Shown here: piece by piece, positions 8,441 through 16,840 of the stretch
Position numbering within the stretch: position 1 is the first letter of the stretch
Layout: each line of letters begins with the position of its first letter
Origin: an uncultured Prevotella sp.
GTDB taxonomy: Bacteria > Bacteroidota > Bacteroidia > Bacteroidales > Bacteroidaceae
Assembly: GCA_905234845.1 (NCBI GenBank)
Contig: CAJOIW010000002.1
Span: 45,157-109,156, forward strand
Direction: 5' to 3'
Length of the DNA stretch: 64,000 nucleotides
Made by a program: the position numbers and the translations under genes
The notes under the pieces: model-generated
The model's database searches: none
Seen by the model: the letters and a program-made list of their open reading frames with translations, nothing else
Told to the model about the DNA's origin: nothing

Positions 8441-10270
8441 ATGATGAAACACCAATTGCGCAGCAGTGTCTGCACAGAAGGCCGCCGCATGGCTGGCGCC
8501 CGTGCTCTCTGGGTAGCTACGGGCATGAAGAGAGAACAGTTTGGTAAGCCCATTATTGCCATCGTCAACTCGTTCACGCAGTTTGTTCCAGGGCACACCC
8601 ATCTCCATGAGATAGGTCAGATAGTCCGTGAAGAGATAGAACGCATGGGCTGCTATGCCGCAGAGTTCAATACCATTGCCATCGATGATGGTATCGCCAT
8701 GGGTCACGACGGAATGCTCTATTCACTGCCCTCGCGTGATATTATCGCCGACTCGGTGGAATATATGGTGAATGCCCATAAGGCTGACGCCATGATTTGC
8801 ATCTCTAACTGCGACAAGGTTACGCCAGGTATGCTTATGGCCGCTATGCGATTGAATATTCCTGCTGTTTTCTGCTCTGGTGGTCCGATGGAGGCTGGAC
8901 GGTGGCGCGGCGAACATGCTGATCTCATCACGGCGATGGTGAAAGGTGCTGATCCGTCAGTTAGCGATGAAGAACTAGCTGAGATAGAACAATGTGCCTG
9001 TCCAGGCTGTGGTTCGTGTAGCGGAATGTTTACTGCCAACTCTATGAACTCACTTACCGAGGCCATCGGTCTTGCCCTACCTGGTAATGGAACGATTCCC
9101 GCCACTCATGTGAAACGAGTGGAGCTCTTCCGCAAGGCTGCACAGCAGATAGTGAAAAATGCATTTGCTTACTATGAACATGGCGATGAGAGCGTATTGC
9201 CGAGAAGCATTGCCACGCGTCAGGCGTTCCTTAACGCCATGACCCTCGACATTGCTATGGGTGGATCTACCAATACTATCCTTCACCTCTTGGCTATAGC
9301 ACAGGAGGCTGAGGTAGATTTTTCTATGAAGGATATTGATGCTCTTTCAAGAAAAGTACCCTGCCTTTGTAAGCTCGCACCGAATACCCAGAAATATAGC
9401 GTGCAGGATTGCCACCGCGCAGGCGGTATCATGGGCATCATGGGAGAGTTGGCTAGGGGTGGTCTTGTCGATGAAAATCTCAAGAGAGTAGATGGCTCCA
9501 CTCTAGGGGAGACAATCCGCGAGTATGACATTCCTAGATGGCTGAGAGATGCAGATCATGTCGGACCAGCTGAATTTAATGCTCCCTCGGGTATTTATTT
9601 TGCAGGCGTCGCTGGCCAGTTCTCAACAAAGATGGGAAGTCAGGATTATATTACATTTCTTGACGATGACCGTGAGAGCGGTTGTATCCGTGACATCGCA
9701 CATGCCTACACGAAGGATGGAGGACTGGCTGTGCTTTTCGGTAATATAGCCAAGGACGGTTGCGTGGTAAAGACTGCTGGTGTGGACGAAGAATTGTGGC
9801 ATTTCCGTGGACCTGCCGTAGTATTCGACTCTCAGGAAGATGCTTGCGAGGGTATCCTTGGCGGACGGGTGAGGGCTGGCGATTGTGTGGTGATTACTCA
9901 CGAAGGACCGAAGGGAGGTCCTGGTATGCAGGAGATGCTTTATCCTACCTCATACATCAAGTCGATGCATCTCGGTAAAGCGTGTGCGCTCATCACCGAT
10001 GGACGTTTCTCCGGTGGTACGAGTGGACTCAGCATCGGACACATCTCACCCGAAGCTGCTTCTGGTGGTGCTATTGGAAAGATTAAGGATGGTGACATCA
10101 TTGAAATAGACATCCCCTCGCGCAGTATCAATGTACTGCTTAGCGATGAGGAGCTTGCTGCCCGTGAGCAACAACCCTTGCGTCGCAACCGTACTGTCTC
10201 GAAAGCTCTTCGCGCTTATGCACAGAGTGTGTCGAGTGCTGACAAAGGTGGTGTACGCATCATCGAATAA
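8441..10270 (+). CDS. ilvD: Dihydroxy-acid dehydratase
   Basis: IlvD (609 residues) dehydrates 2,3-dihydroxy-isovalerate and -methylvalerate to the 2-oxoacids of the valine and isoleucine pathways. It uses an iron-sulfur cluster in the cytoplasm. Cluster ligands are visible in [10 protein letters not shown] near residue 122 and [17 protein letters not shown] near 186. The C-terminal [19 protein letters not shown] motif is intact. It starts the ilv cluster, but array B and a separate promoter box separate it from ilvB. The stop codon lies inside the first candidate repeat word (10262-10276). Confidence 0.97.
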   Translation: MMKHQLRSSVCTEGRRMAGARALWVATGMKREQFGKPIIAIVNSFTQFVPGHTHLHEIGQIVREEIERMGCYAAEFNTIAIDDGIAMGHDGMLYSLPSRDIIADSVEYMVNAHKADAMICISNCDKVTPGMLMAAMRLNIPAVFCSGGPMEAGRWRGEHADLITAMVKGADPSVSDEELAEIEQCACPGCGSCSGMFTANSMNSLTEAIGLALPGNGTIPATHVKRVELFRKAAQQIVKNAFAYYEHGDESVLPRSIATRQAFLNAMTLDIAMGGSTNTILHLLAIAQEAEVDFSMKDIDALSRKVPCLCKLAPNTQKYSVQDCHRAGGIMGIMGELARGGLVDENLKRVDGSTLGETIREYDIPRWLRDADHVGPAEFNAPSGIYFAGVAGQFSTKMGSQDYITFLDDDRESGCIRDIAHAYTKDGGLAVLFGNIAKDGCVVKTAGVDEELWHFRGPAVVFDSQEDACEGILGGRVRAGDCVVITHEGPKGGPGMQEMLYPTSYIKSMHLGKACALITDGRFSGGTSGLSIGHISPEAASGGAIGKIKDGDIIEIDIPSRSINVLLSDEELAAREQQPLRRNRTVSKALRAYAQSVSSADKGGVRIIE

Positions 10271-10430
10271 TCTTTCTTCGTTCAAAAGACCGTCTTTCAT
10301 AAAGTAAAAGTATATATATTACCCGGTAATATATATACTTTTACTGAGCAATATATATACTTTTACTCGGTAATATATATACTTTTACTTTATGAAAGCT
10401 TATCTTTTGATTTATGAAAGATAAGTTTTC
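10262..10430. repeat. Word array B: seven (perhaps eight) 15-nt words at exact 22-nt pitch
   Basis: Words start at 10284, 10306, 10328, 10350, 10372, 10394 and 10416, each 15 nt plus a 7-nt spacer. A weaker word at 10262 overlaps the ilvD stop. Words 3, 4 and 5 are identical (AATATATATACTTTT); word 2 is their exact reverse complement. 10303-10345 is a perfect 43-bp palindrome around C10324. A longer 27-bp perfect inverted repeat pairs 10294-10320 with 10372-10398. Word 6 (GAAAGCTTATCTTTT) and word 7 are near reverse complements. Confidence 0.92.
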
Positions 10431-10508
10431 ATGTTATGGATAGCCACGAATTACATAGGTCAGCAGAAATATTATGTTGAAATTGTTGCTTATTTCTGTG
10501 ATTTTGTG

Positions 10509-10516
10509 TAAATTTG
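10509..10516 (+). promoter_or_regulatory. Promoter box TAAATTTG for ilvB
   Basis: TAnnTTTG consensus 28 nt before ilvB, placed after array B. The unit ilvBN can therefore be expressed separately from ilvD. Confidence 0.65.
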
Positions 10517-10544
10517 CAGACGAATTAAGGTAAAAGATTTCAGA

Positions 10545-12257
10545 ATGAAAGGAAAAGTAACAGGCAGTGAGGCGTTGATGCTGGCATTGAAAGCTGAAGG
10601 AGTAAAGACGATTTTCGGCTATCCCGGAGGAGCCATCATGCCGGTTTTTGACATACTCTACGATTATACACGAGGGGAGAAGAAGGCATTTAATCACATT
10701 TTAGTGCGTCATGAGCAGGCTGCCACGCACGCCGCACAAGGGTATGCGCGAGTGAGCGGCGAGGTAGGCGTGTGCCTGGTGACGAGCGGTCCAGGAGCCA
10801 CAAATACGCTCACGGGTGTGGCCGATGCTATGATGGATTCCACTCCTGTTGTGGTTATTGCGGGTCAGGTGAGCACGGCTGCTTTAGGTACCGATGCATT
10901 TCAAGAGGTTGATCTTGTCGGTGTAGCGCAGCCCATCTCAAAGTGGGCTTATCAGATACGCCGCCCTGAAGATGTGGCATGGGCTGTCAGTCGTGCTTTT
11001 TATATTGCCCGTAGTGGACGACCAGGTCCCGTAGTGCTTGATTTCCCGAAAAATGCGCAGACACACGAGTGTGAGTGGGAACCGCAACAGGTGACCAGTG
11101 TGCGCAGTTATGTGCCTTATCCCGAGCCCGATGACGGAGCTATCCGTGCGGCGGCAGAGCTGATTAATGCGGCAGAGCGTCCGTTGGCACTCGTAGGACA
11201 GGGTGTGGAGCTGGGCGGTGCCCATTGTCAGCTTGTCGATTTTCTTGAGCGTGCCGACATTCCTGCCGCACGCACTATGCTCGGGCTTTCAGCACTACCT
11301 TCCGACCATCCGCTCAACGTGGGAATGCTCGGTATGCACGGCAGCTATGCGCCTAACATGATGACGCAGCAGTGCGATGTGCTCATCGCCATCGGTATGC
11401 GTTTCAGCGATCGTGTTACTGGACTGATGTCGACCTATGCGCGTCAGGCTAAAATCATTCAACTCGATGTTGACCCATCTGAAATCGATAAGAATATCAA
11501 AACAGATGTGGCTGTGGTAGCCGACTGTAAGCAGTCGCTGCCTGCCATTACGGCTCTTCTCCAACAGCGTAGCCATAAAGCATGGCGTGACGCGTTTACA
11601 CCTTATTATAATATGGAGCGTGAGCAGGTCATCATACCGGCCATTCATCCGGTGGAAGGTCCTCTACTCATGGGTGAGGTGGTCAATGCCGTGGCTGAGG
11701 CTACCCGTGGTGAGGCTGTGCTCGTGACCGATGTTGGCCTGAACCAAATGTTTGCTACCCGCTATTTCCGTTATCTTCACCCGCGTAGCATTGTCACTAG
11801 TGGCGGTCTGGGCACGATGGGTTTCGGGCTACCTGCAGCCGTAGGTGCTACATTTGGCCGACCCGACCGAACGGTATGCCTCTTCATGGGCGATGGCGGT
11901 TTCCAGATGAGCATACAGGAACTGGGTACCATCATGGAACAGCACGCTCCTGTGAAAATGATATTGCTCAACAACAATTATTTGGGCAATGTACGGCAAT
12001 GGCAGGATATGTTCTATGATGGGCGCAAGTCGTTCACACGGATGATGAACCCTGCGTATCAACATATTGCCGAGGGCTATGGTATCCCTTATGCGGTATG
12101 TATAAACCGTAGTGAGTTGGCAGAAAAGATAGCAGAAATGCTTGCTACCGATGGACCGTTCCTGCTCGAATGTGCTGTTCGGGAAGAAGAAAACATAATG
12201 CCGATGACCCCACCGGGTTGTTCGGTTGATGAGATGAAACTTAGTTTAGATGATTAA
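10545..12257 (+). CDS. ilvB: Acetolactate synthase, large (catalytic) subunit
   Basis: IlvB (570 residues) condenses two pyruvates, or pyruvate and 2-oxobutyrate, with TPP, FAD and Mg2+. This is the committed step of valine, leucine and isoleucine synthesis. The N-terminal PYR domain shows GYPGGAIMPVFDILY (about residues 24-38) and HEQAATHAAQGYAR. The middle domain binds FAD. The C-terminal PP domain has the TPP motif GDGGFQMSIQELGT with NNNYLGNVRQWQ. Length is normal. The small subunit ilvN follows 12 nt later. Confidence 0.97.
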   Translation: MKGKVTGSEALMLALKAEGVKTIFGYPGGAIMPVFDILYDYTRGEKKAFNHILVRHEQAATHAAQGYARVSGEVGVCLVTSGPGATNTLTGVADAMMDSTPVVVIAGQVSTAALGTDAFQEVDLVGVAQPISKWAYQIRRPEDVAWAVSRAFYIARSGRPGPVVLDFPKNAQTHECEWEPQQVTSVRSYVPYPEPDDGAIRAAAELINAAERPLALVGQGVELGGAHCQLVDFLERADIPAARTMLGLSALPSDHPLNVGMLGMHGSYAPNMMTQQCDVLIAIGMRFSDRVTGLMSTYARQAKIIQLDVDPSEIDKNIKTDVAVVADCKQSLPAITALLQQRSHKAWRDAFTPYYNMEREQVIIPAIHPVEGPLLMGEVVNAVAEATRGEAVLVTDVGLNQMFATRYFRYLHPRSIVTSGGLGTMGFGLPAAVGATFGRPDRTVCLFMGDGGFQMSIQELGTIMEQHAPVKMILLNNNYLGNVRQWQDMFYDGRKSFTRMMNPAYQHIAEGYGIPYAVCINRSELAEKIAEMLATDGPFLLECAVREEENIMPMTPPGCSVDEMKLSLDD

Positions 12258-12269
12258 AATCAGGTGATA

Positions 12270-12803
12270 ATGGAAAAGAAACTGTATACGTTGTTGGTCT
12301 ATTCCGAGAATATTGCCGGTATATTGAACCAGATAACCGCTGTGTTTACTCGTCGTCAGGTAAATATTGAGAGTCTCAATGTGTCGGCGTCGAGTATCGA
12401 GGGTATCCATAAGTATACCATTACGGCTTGGAGCGATGAGGAGCAAATCGTCAAAATAACTAAGCAAATTGAGAAGAAAATCGACGTTGTGAAAGCTGAC
12501 TATTTCACAGATGATCAGATATTTATTCATGAGACAGCACTCTTCAAAATCTCCACATCAGTGTTGTTGGAGAATTCCGAGGTGTCGCGTGCTATCCGCC
12601 GTGCCGATGCCCGTATGATGGAGGTTAATCCAACGTATAGTGTAGTGTTGTTGGCAGGATTGACAGAAGAAATTGCCTCGCTTTTCCAGAAACTCAATGA
12701 CTTCGGTTGCTTGCTGCAGTTTACCCGTAGTGGTCGCGTGGCCGTAACCCGTAGTACAAGCGAACGCCTCAGTGACCTTCTTGAGCAACGCCAGCGTGGA
12801 TGA
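12270..12803 (+). CDS. ilvN: Acetolactate synthase, small (regulatory) subunit
   Basis: The frame could begin at a GTG at 12264, but ATG 12270 gives the normal start MEKKLYTLLVYSENI and follows a purine-rich CAGGTG. The 177-residue protein has an N-terminal ACT domain (about residues 4-75) that binds valine for feedback inhibition, then a second ACT-like domain. It stabilises and activates IlvB. It ends 95 nt before the acyl-ACP thioesterase gene, which has its own promoter box. Confidence 0.94.
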   Translation: MEKKLYTLLVYSENIAGILNQITAVFTRRQVNIESLNVSASSIEGIHKYTITAWSDEEQIVKITKQIEKKIDVVKADYFTDDQIFIHETALFKISTSVLLENSEVSRAIRRADARMMEVNPTYSVVLLAGLTEEIASLFQKLNDFGCLLQFTRSGRVAVTRSTSERLSDLLEQRQRG

Positions 12804-12843
12804 TTTTCATGCTCGTTTTCTTGGAACTTAGATAAATAAGTCG

Positions 12844-12851
12844 TATCTTTG
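12844..12851 (+). promoter_or_regulatory. Promoter box TATCTTTG for the thioesterase gene
   Basis: TAnnTTTG consensus 47 nt before the start of the acyl-ACP thioesterase. Confidence 0.6.
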
Positions 12852-12898
12852 CGTTGATAAATGGAATGCATAAGAAAAAGATAAAGCATTAGAACATA

Positions 12899-13645
12899 AT
12901 GGAAAAGATAGGGCGATACGAATTTCTGGCAGAACCGTTCCATTGTGATTTCGAGCGTCGACTGACCATGGGGCATTTAGGAAACCATTTGCTCAATGCG
13001 GCTGACTTTCATTCCAATGACCGCAATTTCGGAATGAATTATCTGAATCCGCGTCATCTGACATGGGTACTTTCACGGCTTGCCATCGAGCTTGACGAGA
13101 TGCCAAAGGCTTATGATCGTTTTATGGTGGAGACGTGGGTGGAGAGTGCCATGCGATTTTTTACTAATCGTAATTTCAAAATAATAGCTGGGGACAAAGT
13201 CTATGGTTATGGTCGTTCTGTCTGGGCGATGATAGACACTGAAACGCGTCAGCCAGCCGATATCCTCTCGATTCGCGACGGTGAGATGTTGCAGTGGACA
13301 GATGCGGAAAGAGAATGTCCCATCGCTAAGAGCTCACGGGTGAAGATGGATGATGAGGCCAGTCTGGTACGCTCTATCGATACTTTCTATAGTGATGTCG
13401 ACATGAACGGGCATGTGAATAGTATTCGCTACATTGAGCACGTTATCGACCTCTGGCCGACGGACTGGTATCACACGTATCGTTTGTTTCGTTTCGAGGT
13501 GGCCTACGTGGCCGAGGCTCATGCCGGTGACCGGTTGTCGTTTTATCGTGAACAGGAATGTGAGGGCATTTTCAACGTACGCATCTGTAAGGATGATGGT
13601 GTGGAAGTTGCGCGGTGCAAACTCTTTTTCGTAAATAAAGCATAA
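12899..13645 (+). CDS. Acyl-ACP thioesterase (FatA/FatB-like)
   Basis: The 248-residue protein has two hot-dog folds. The first (about residues 1-125) contains the stretch from NYLNPRHLTWVLSRL to the MVETWVE segment. The second (about 150-248) carries DVDMNGHVNSIRYIEHVIDL, whose D-x-N-x-H core is the catalytic signature of plant-type acyl-ACP thioesterases. It releases free fatty acids from acyl carrier protein. Its place between ilvN and ilvC is a familiar Bacteroidales arrangement. The functional link may be supply of branched primers for iso and anteiso fatty acids, but that is inference. Confidence 0.88.
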   Translation: MEKIGRYEFLAEPFHCDFERRLTMGHLGNHLLNAADFHSNDRNFGMNYLNPRHLTWVLSRLAIELDEMPKAYDRFMVETWVESAMRFFTNRNFKIIAGDKVYGYGRSVWAMIDTETRQPADILSIRDGEMLQWTDAERECPIAKSSRVKMDDEASLVRSIDTFYSDVDMNGHVNSIRYIEHVIDLWPTDWYHTYRLFRFEVAYVAEAHAGDRLSFYREQECEGIFNVRICKDDGVEVARCKLFFVNKA

Positions 13646-13674
13646 GAAAATTTGGATATCTCGTAATAATTTAA

Positions 13675-13682
13675 TACTTTTG
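13675..13682 (+). promoter_or_regulatory. Promoter box TACTTTTG for ilvC
   Basis: TAnnTTTG consensus about 52 nt before ilvC. A good ribosome-binding site (AAAGGAG) lies at about 13721-13727. Confidence 0.65.
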
Positions 13683-13733
13683 CAGGCGAAATCTTGCAAA
13701 AGTATTATTTTATATAGGTAAAAGGAGAATATT

Positions 13734-14777
13734 ATGGCACAAATGAATTTCGGTGGCATCATGGAGACGGTTGTCACGAGTAAAGAGTTTTCATTGGAAA
13801 AAGCACGTGAAGTATTGAAAAACGAGACTATCGCCGTCATCGGCTATGGCATACAGGGTCCTGGACAAGCTGGCAACCTGCGCGACAATGGTTTCAATGT
13901 CATCGTCGGTCAGCGTGAGGGCAAGACATTTGACAAGGCTGTTGCCGATGGGTGGGTGCCTGGCGAGACGCTCTTCTCCATTGAGGAGGCTGCTAAGCGC
14001 GGAACCATCATCTGTATGTTGCTCTCTGATGCAGGACAGATAGCGGCATGGCCTGTTATTAAACCGCATCTTACTGCAGGAAAAACACTCTACTACAGTC
14101 ATGGCTTTGCCATCAATTGGAGCGACCGCACAGGTGTTGTTCCGCCCAAAGATATCGACGTAATACTTGTTGCACCGAAGGGCTCGGGTACATCTTTGCG
14201 CACCATGTTCAAAGAAGGACGCGGACTGAATTGTTCTTATGCTGTCTATCAGGATGCGTCTGGCAAGGCTGAGGAGAAGACTCTCGCTTTCGGCATTGGC
14301 ATAGGTGCGGGCTATCTCTTTAAGACAACGTTCCAGCGTGAGGCTGTCAGTGATCTCACGGGTGAGCGCGGTTCGCTCATGGGAGCCATTGAGGGACTGC
14401 TGGAGGCACAATACGACGTGCTCCGTGCTCATGGTCATTCGCCTTCCGAAGCTTTCAACGAGACGGTTGAGGAACTTACCCAGAGCCTTGGTCCGCTCTT
14501 TGCACAGAAAGGTATGGACTGGATGTACGCTAACTGTTCTACCACCGCCCAGCGTGGTGCACTCGATTGGGCACCCCGTTTCCGCGAGGCATTGAAGCCT
14601 GTCATGGAAGAACTCTATGCAGCTGTGGAGAGTGGCGAGGAGGCTCAGCGTAGCATCGACTCCAACTCGAAGCCTGACTATCGCGAGGGTCTGGAGAAAG
14701 AGCTTGCTGCCATGCGTAACAAGGAAATGTGGCAGACTGGTGCCGTTGTGCGCGAGCTCCGGCCAGAGAATAATTAG
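13734..14777 (+). CDS. ilvC: Ketol-acid reductoisomerase
   Basis: IlvC (347 residues) isomerises and reduces acetolactate or acetohydroxybutyrate with NADPH and Mg2+. The Rossmann motif is IAVIGYGIQGPGQAGNLRDNG (about residues 34-54), with GQ in the position where many relatives have GHA. Metal and substrate ligands are in the C-terminal knotted domain, including DLTGERGSLMGAIEGLLEAQYD. Of the three methionines near the start, the first follows the AAAGGAG site and is kept. A terminator closes the ilv cluster. Confidence 0.96.
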   Translation: MAQMNFGGIMETVVTSKEFSLEKAREVLKNETIAVIGYGIQGPGQAGNLRDNGFNVIVGQREGKTFDKAVADGWVPGETLFSIEEAAKRGTIICMLLSDAGQIAAWPVIKPHLTAGKTLYYSHGFAINWSDRTGVVPPKDIDVILVAPKGSGTSLRTMFKEGRGLNCSYAVYQDASGKAEEKTLAFGIGIGAGYLFKTTFQREAVSDLTGERGSLMGAIEGLLEAQYDVLRAHGHSPSEAFNETVEELTQSLGPLFAQKGMDWMYANCSTTAQRGALDWAPRFREALKPVMEELYAAVESGEEAQRSIDSNSKPDYREGLEKELAAMRNKEMWQTGAVVRELRPENN

Positions 14778-14808
14778 GAAGAAATCTCACCTATAACATC
14801 TTTATGAG

Positions 14809-14838
14809 TGTCTGGCTCTATGGAGTCAGACATTTTTT
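14809..14838 (+). terminator. Intrinsic terminator after ilvC
   Basis: Stem TGTCTGGCTC (14809-14818) pairs with GAGTCAGACA (14823-14832) with one G-T wobble, loop TATG, then six T. Confidence 0.9.
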
Positions 14839-14858
14839 GATGAGAATTTTTATTTTGA

Positions 14859-16754
14859 TTATTTTTTAGATAGGAAACAACCGTTGAGGGTAATGATTTC
14901 CTCATGAATGAGGTATTCGAGGACGACATCGAGTTGTCGGGTGGGTACTTGCAGTTGGTGTAATTCGGTAATGTGATGGCTTTCGTGGTCGGCAAGTAGC
15001 TCAAGTATGTGTTGTTTGGCTGATGATAGTTGGTCTTCGCTAAACTGGTCGGTACGGTGGTCAAGGCATACATCACATTGCTGACAGTCGTTGGTGCGCT
15101 CTTCTCCGAAGTAACGAAGCAACTGGCGTGAACGGCAGACATCGTCGTTTTCCGCATAGTTGATGATAGCATGTATGCGACGTTCGAATTGTTCTTTGCG
15201 CTGTTCGTAAATTTCTGGCCCGATGATAATGCGCTCGGTCTCCTCGCGATCACGCAGGTAAGTAATGTAGGGAGTCTTACGTTGGGGAATGAAGTTGAGA
15301 ATGCCTCGTTGGCTGAGAGCCCTTAGACTAAGGTAGATTTGTTCTTGTGAAAGTCCGGAATGGTTGGCGAGAAGGCTTTCGTCGATGTAGACATAGTCGG
15401 CAAAGAGACCTCCGTAGTTGCGGAGTAGTGCGTTTACAACGGTGTCCTCCTGAGCCGATAGGTTCTTAAGTTGATATAGTTCGTTTCGGTTGAGTAGGAA
15501 TCGCAGTCGCGCAGCAGCTTCGGGCTCTGTTTCATATTCTATATAGCCCGCTTGTTGAAGAATCTTGAGAGATGAGTTGACAAGGGTGGGGAAGTGTCGG
15601 AAGGTTTGGCTGAATTTGTCGATATCGAAAGCATGTGTACCCCATGCGCCGCTGCCTGCACCAATCTGATAGAAGAAAGCAAGGTCTTCATATACCTTTC
15701 TGATGTAGTCTTTTTCTGGAAAGTTGTCGGAAATGCGTTTGATAAGTTTTCTGTGATCACTTCCGTTGAATAGCAGTACAGCATATGCTTTTTGCCCATC
15801 GCGTCCGGCACGACCGGCTTCTTGAAAATAGGCTTCGATAGAGTCAGGGCAGTCGGTGTGAATAACAAGCCTTACGTCGGGCTTGTCGATGCCCATGCCG
15901 AAGGCGTTTGTGGCAACCATGACGCGTACTTTGTCATCGTGCCATTGTTGTTGTTGGTGGTCTTTAGTGGCATGTTCAAGACCGGCATGGTAGTATGTAG
16001 CACTGATACTGGCAGTGTTGAGTATTTTGCTGATTTCTATGCTTTGTTTTCGGCTGCGCACATAGACGATGGCCGATCCTCTTACGGAGGTGAGGATGTG
16101 AATAAGCTCAGCTGTTTTGTCAGTGGCATGGCGAACAACATAGGCAAGGTTCTTGCGCTCGAAGCTCATGCGAAACAGACACTTATCTTTAAAACATAGT
16201 TTCTCTTGTATGTCGTCAGCTACCTCTGGCGTAGCAGTAGCTGTGAGAGCAAGTACGGGGATGTTGGGCTTTAATCGGCGAATGTCGGCAATATGGAGAT
16301 AGGAGGGTCGGAAGTCATATCCCCACTGGCTGATGCAGTGAGCCTCGTCGACGGTGATGAAACTCACTTTAATTCGACGGAGTTTAGTAAGGAAAAATTC
16401 GGAATTCAGTCGTTCGGGCGAGATGTAGAGCAGTTTGGTACCGCCGAGAATAGCATTATCGAGTCGAGTAACTACTTCATTGTGTGTCATGCCAGAATAG
16501 ATGGCTGCCGCCTTAATGCCACGTCGTCGCAGATGGGCAACTTGGTCTTTCATCAGGGCGATGAGGGGAGTGATGACAATGCATGTGCCTTCCATGGCCA
16601 GTGCAGGTACTTGAAACGTAATGGACTTGCCGCCGCCTGTCGGCATCAGTCCGAGTGTGTCGTGACCGCTGCCGATGCTCTCAATAATTTCGCGCTGAAT
16701 ACCGCGAAAATCATTGAAGCCGAAATATTCCTGGAGAATGGCTCGGTAGTTCAT
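14859..16754 (-). CDS. recQ: ATP-dependent DNA helicase RecQ (short form)
   Basis: This 631-residue superfamily 2 helicase unwinds DNA during recombination and fork repair. Walker A TGGGKS is at residues 39-44, the DEAH box DEAHCISQWGYDFRPSY lies near 140, and motif VI reads QEAGRAGRDG. The RQC zinc-binding domain (about 540-575) shows CRSRQLLRYFGE followed by CQQCDVC. The protein ends in a winged-helix region at about residue 631 with no HRDC domain, the common short RecQ form rather than a truncation. recJ lies upstream on the same strand, 86 nt away; the pair is probably co-transcribed. Confidence 0.94.
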   Translation of the reverse strand: MNYRAILQEYFGFNDFRGIQREIIESIGSGHDTLGLMPTGGGKSITFQVPALAMEGTCIVITPLIALMKDQVAHLRRRGIKAAAIYSGMTHNEVVTRLDNAILGGTKLLYISPERLNSEFFLTKLRRIKVSFITVDEAHCISQWGYDFRPSYLHIADIRRLKPNIPVLALTATATPEVADDIQEKLCFKDKCLFRMSFERKNLAYVVRHATDKTAELIHILTSVRGSAIVYVRSRKQSIEISKILNTASISATYYHAGLEHATKDHQQQQWHDDKVRVMVATNAFGMGIDKPDVRLVIHTDCPDSIEAYFQEAGRAGRDGQKAYAVLLFNGSDHRKLIKRISDNFPEKDYIRKVYEDLAFFYQIGAGSGAWGTHAFDIDKFSQTFRHFPTLVNSSLKILQQAGYIEYETEPEAAARLRFLLNRNELYQLKNLSAQEDTVVNALLRNYGGLFADYVYIDESLLANHSGLSQEQIYLSLRALSQRGILNFIPQRKTPYITYLRDREETERIIIGPEIYEQRKEQFERRIHAIINYAENDDVCRSRQLLRYFGEERTNDCQQCDVCLDHRTDQFSEDQLSSAKQHILELLADHESHHITELHQLQVPTRQLDVVLEYLIHEEIITLNGCFLSKK

Positions 16755-16763
16755 GGCTCATAG

Positions 16764-16840
16764 TTCATAGTTTATAGTGCATATTCATAATAGTTCCGAT
16801 GTGCCAGCCTAATGTTGAACTATGCACTATAGACTATAAA
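16764..16840. repeat. Imperfect 20-bp inverted repeat between recJ and recQ
   Basis: 16764-16783 pairs with 16821-16840 (18 of 20 positions, both mismatches transitions) around a 37-nt loop. The arms consist of TATAGT-like heptamer words, the same flavour as at 281-298, 51160-51180 and 54338-54370. Confidence 0.7.

Noticed and set aside
10284..10430. CRISPR array
   Set aside because: The 22-nt units are too short. The 7-nt gaps are not spacers of 28-40 nt, the repeat words vary while the pitch is constant, and no cas genes are present.
14859..16754. Truncated recQ because the HRDC domain is missing
   Set aside because: Short RecQ proteins ending after the RQC region are common in Bacteroidetes, and the visible C-terminus is a complete winged-helix region.
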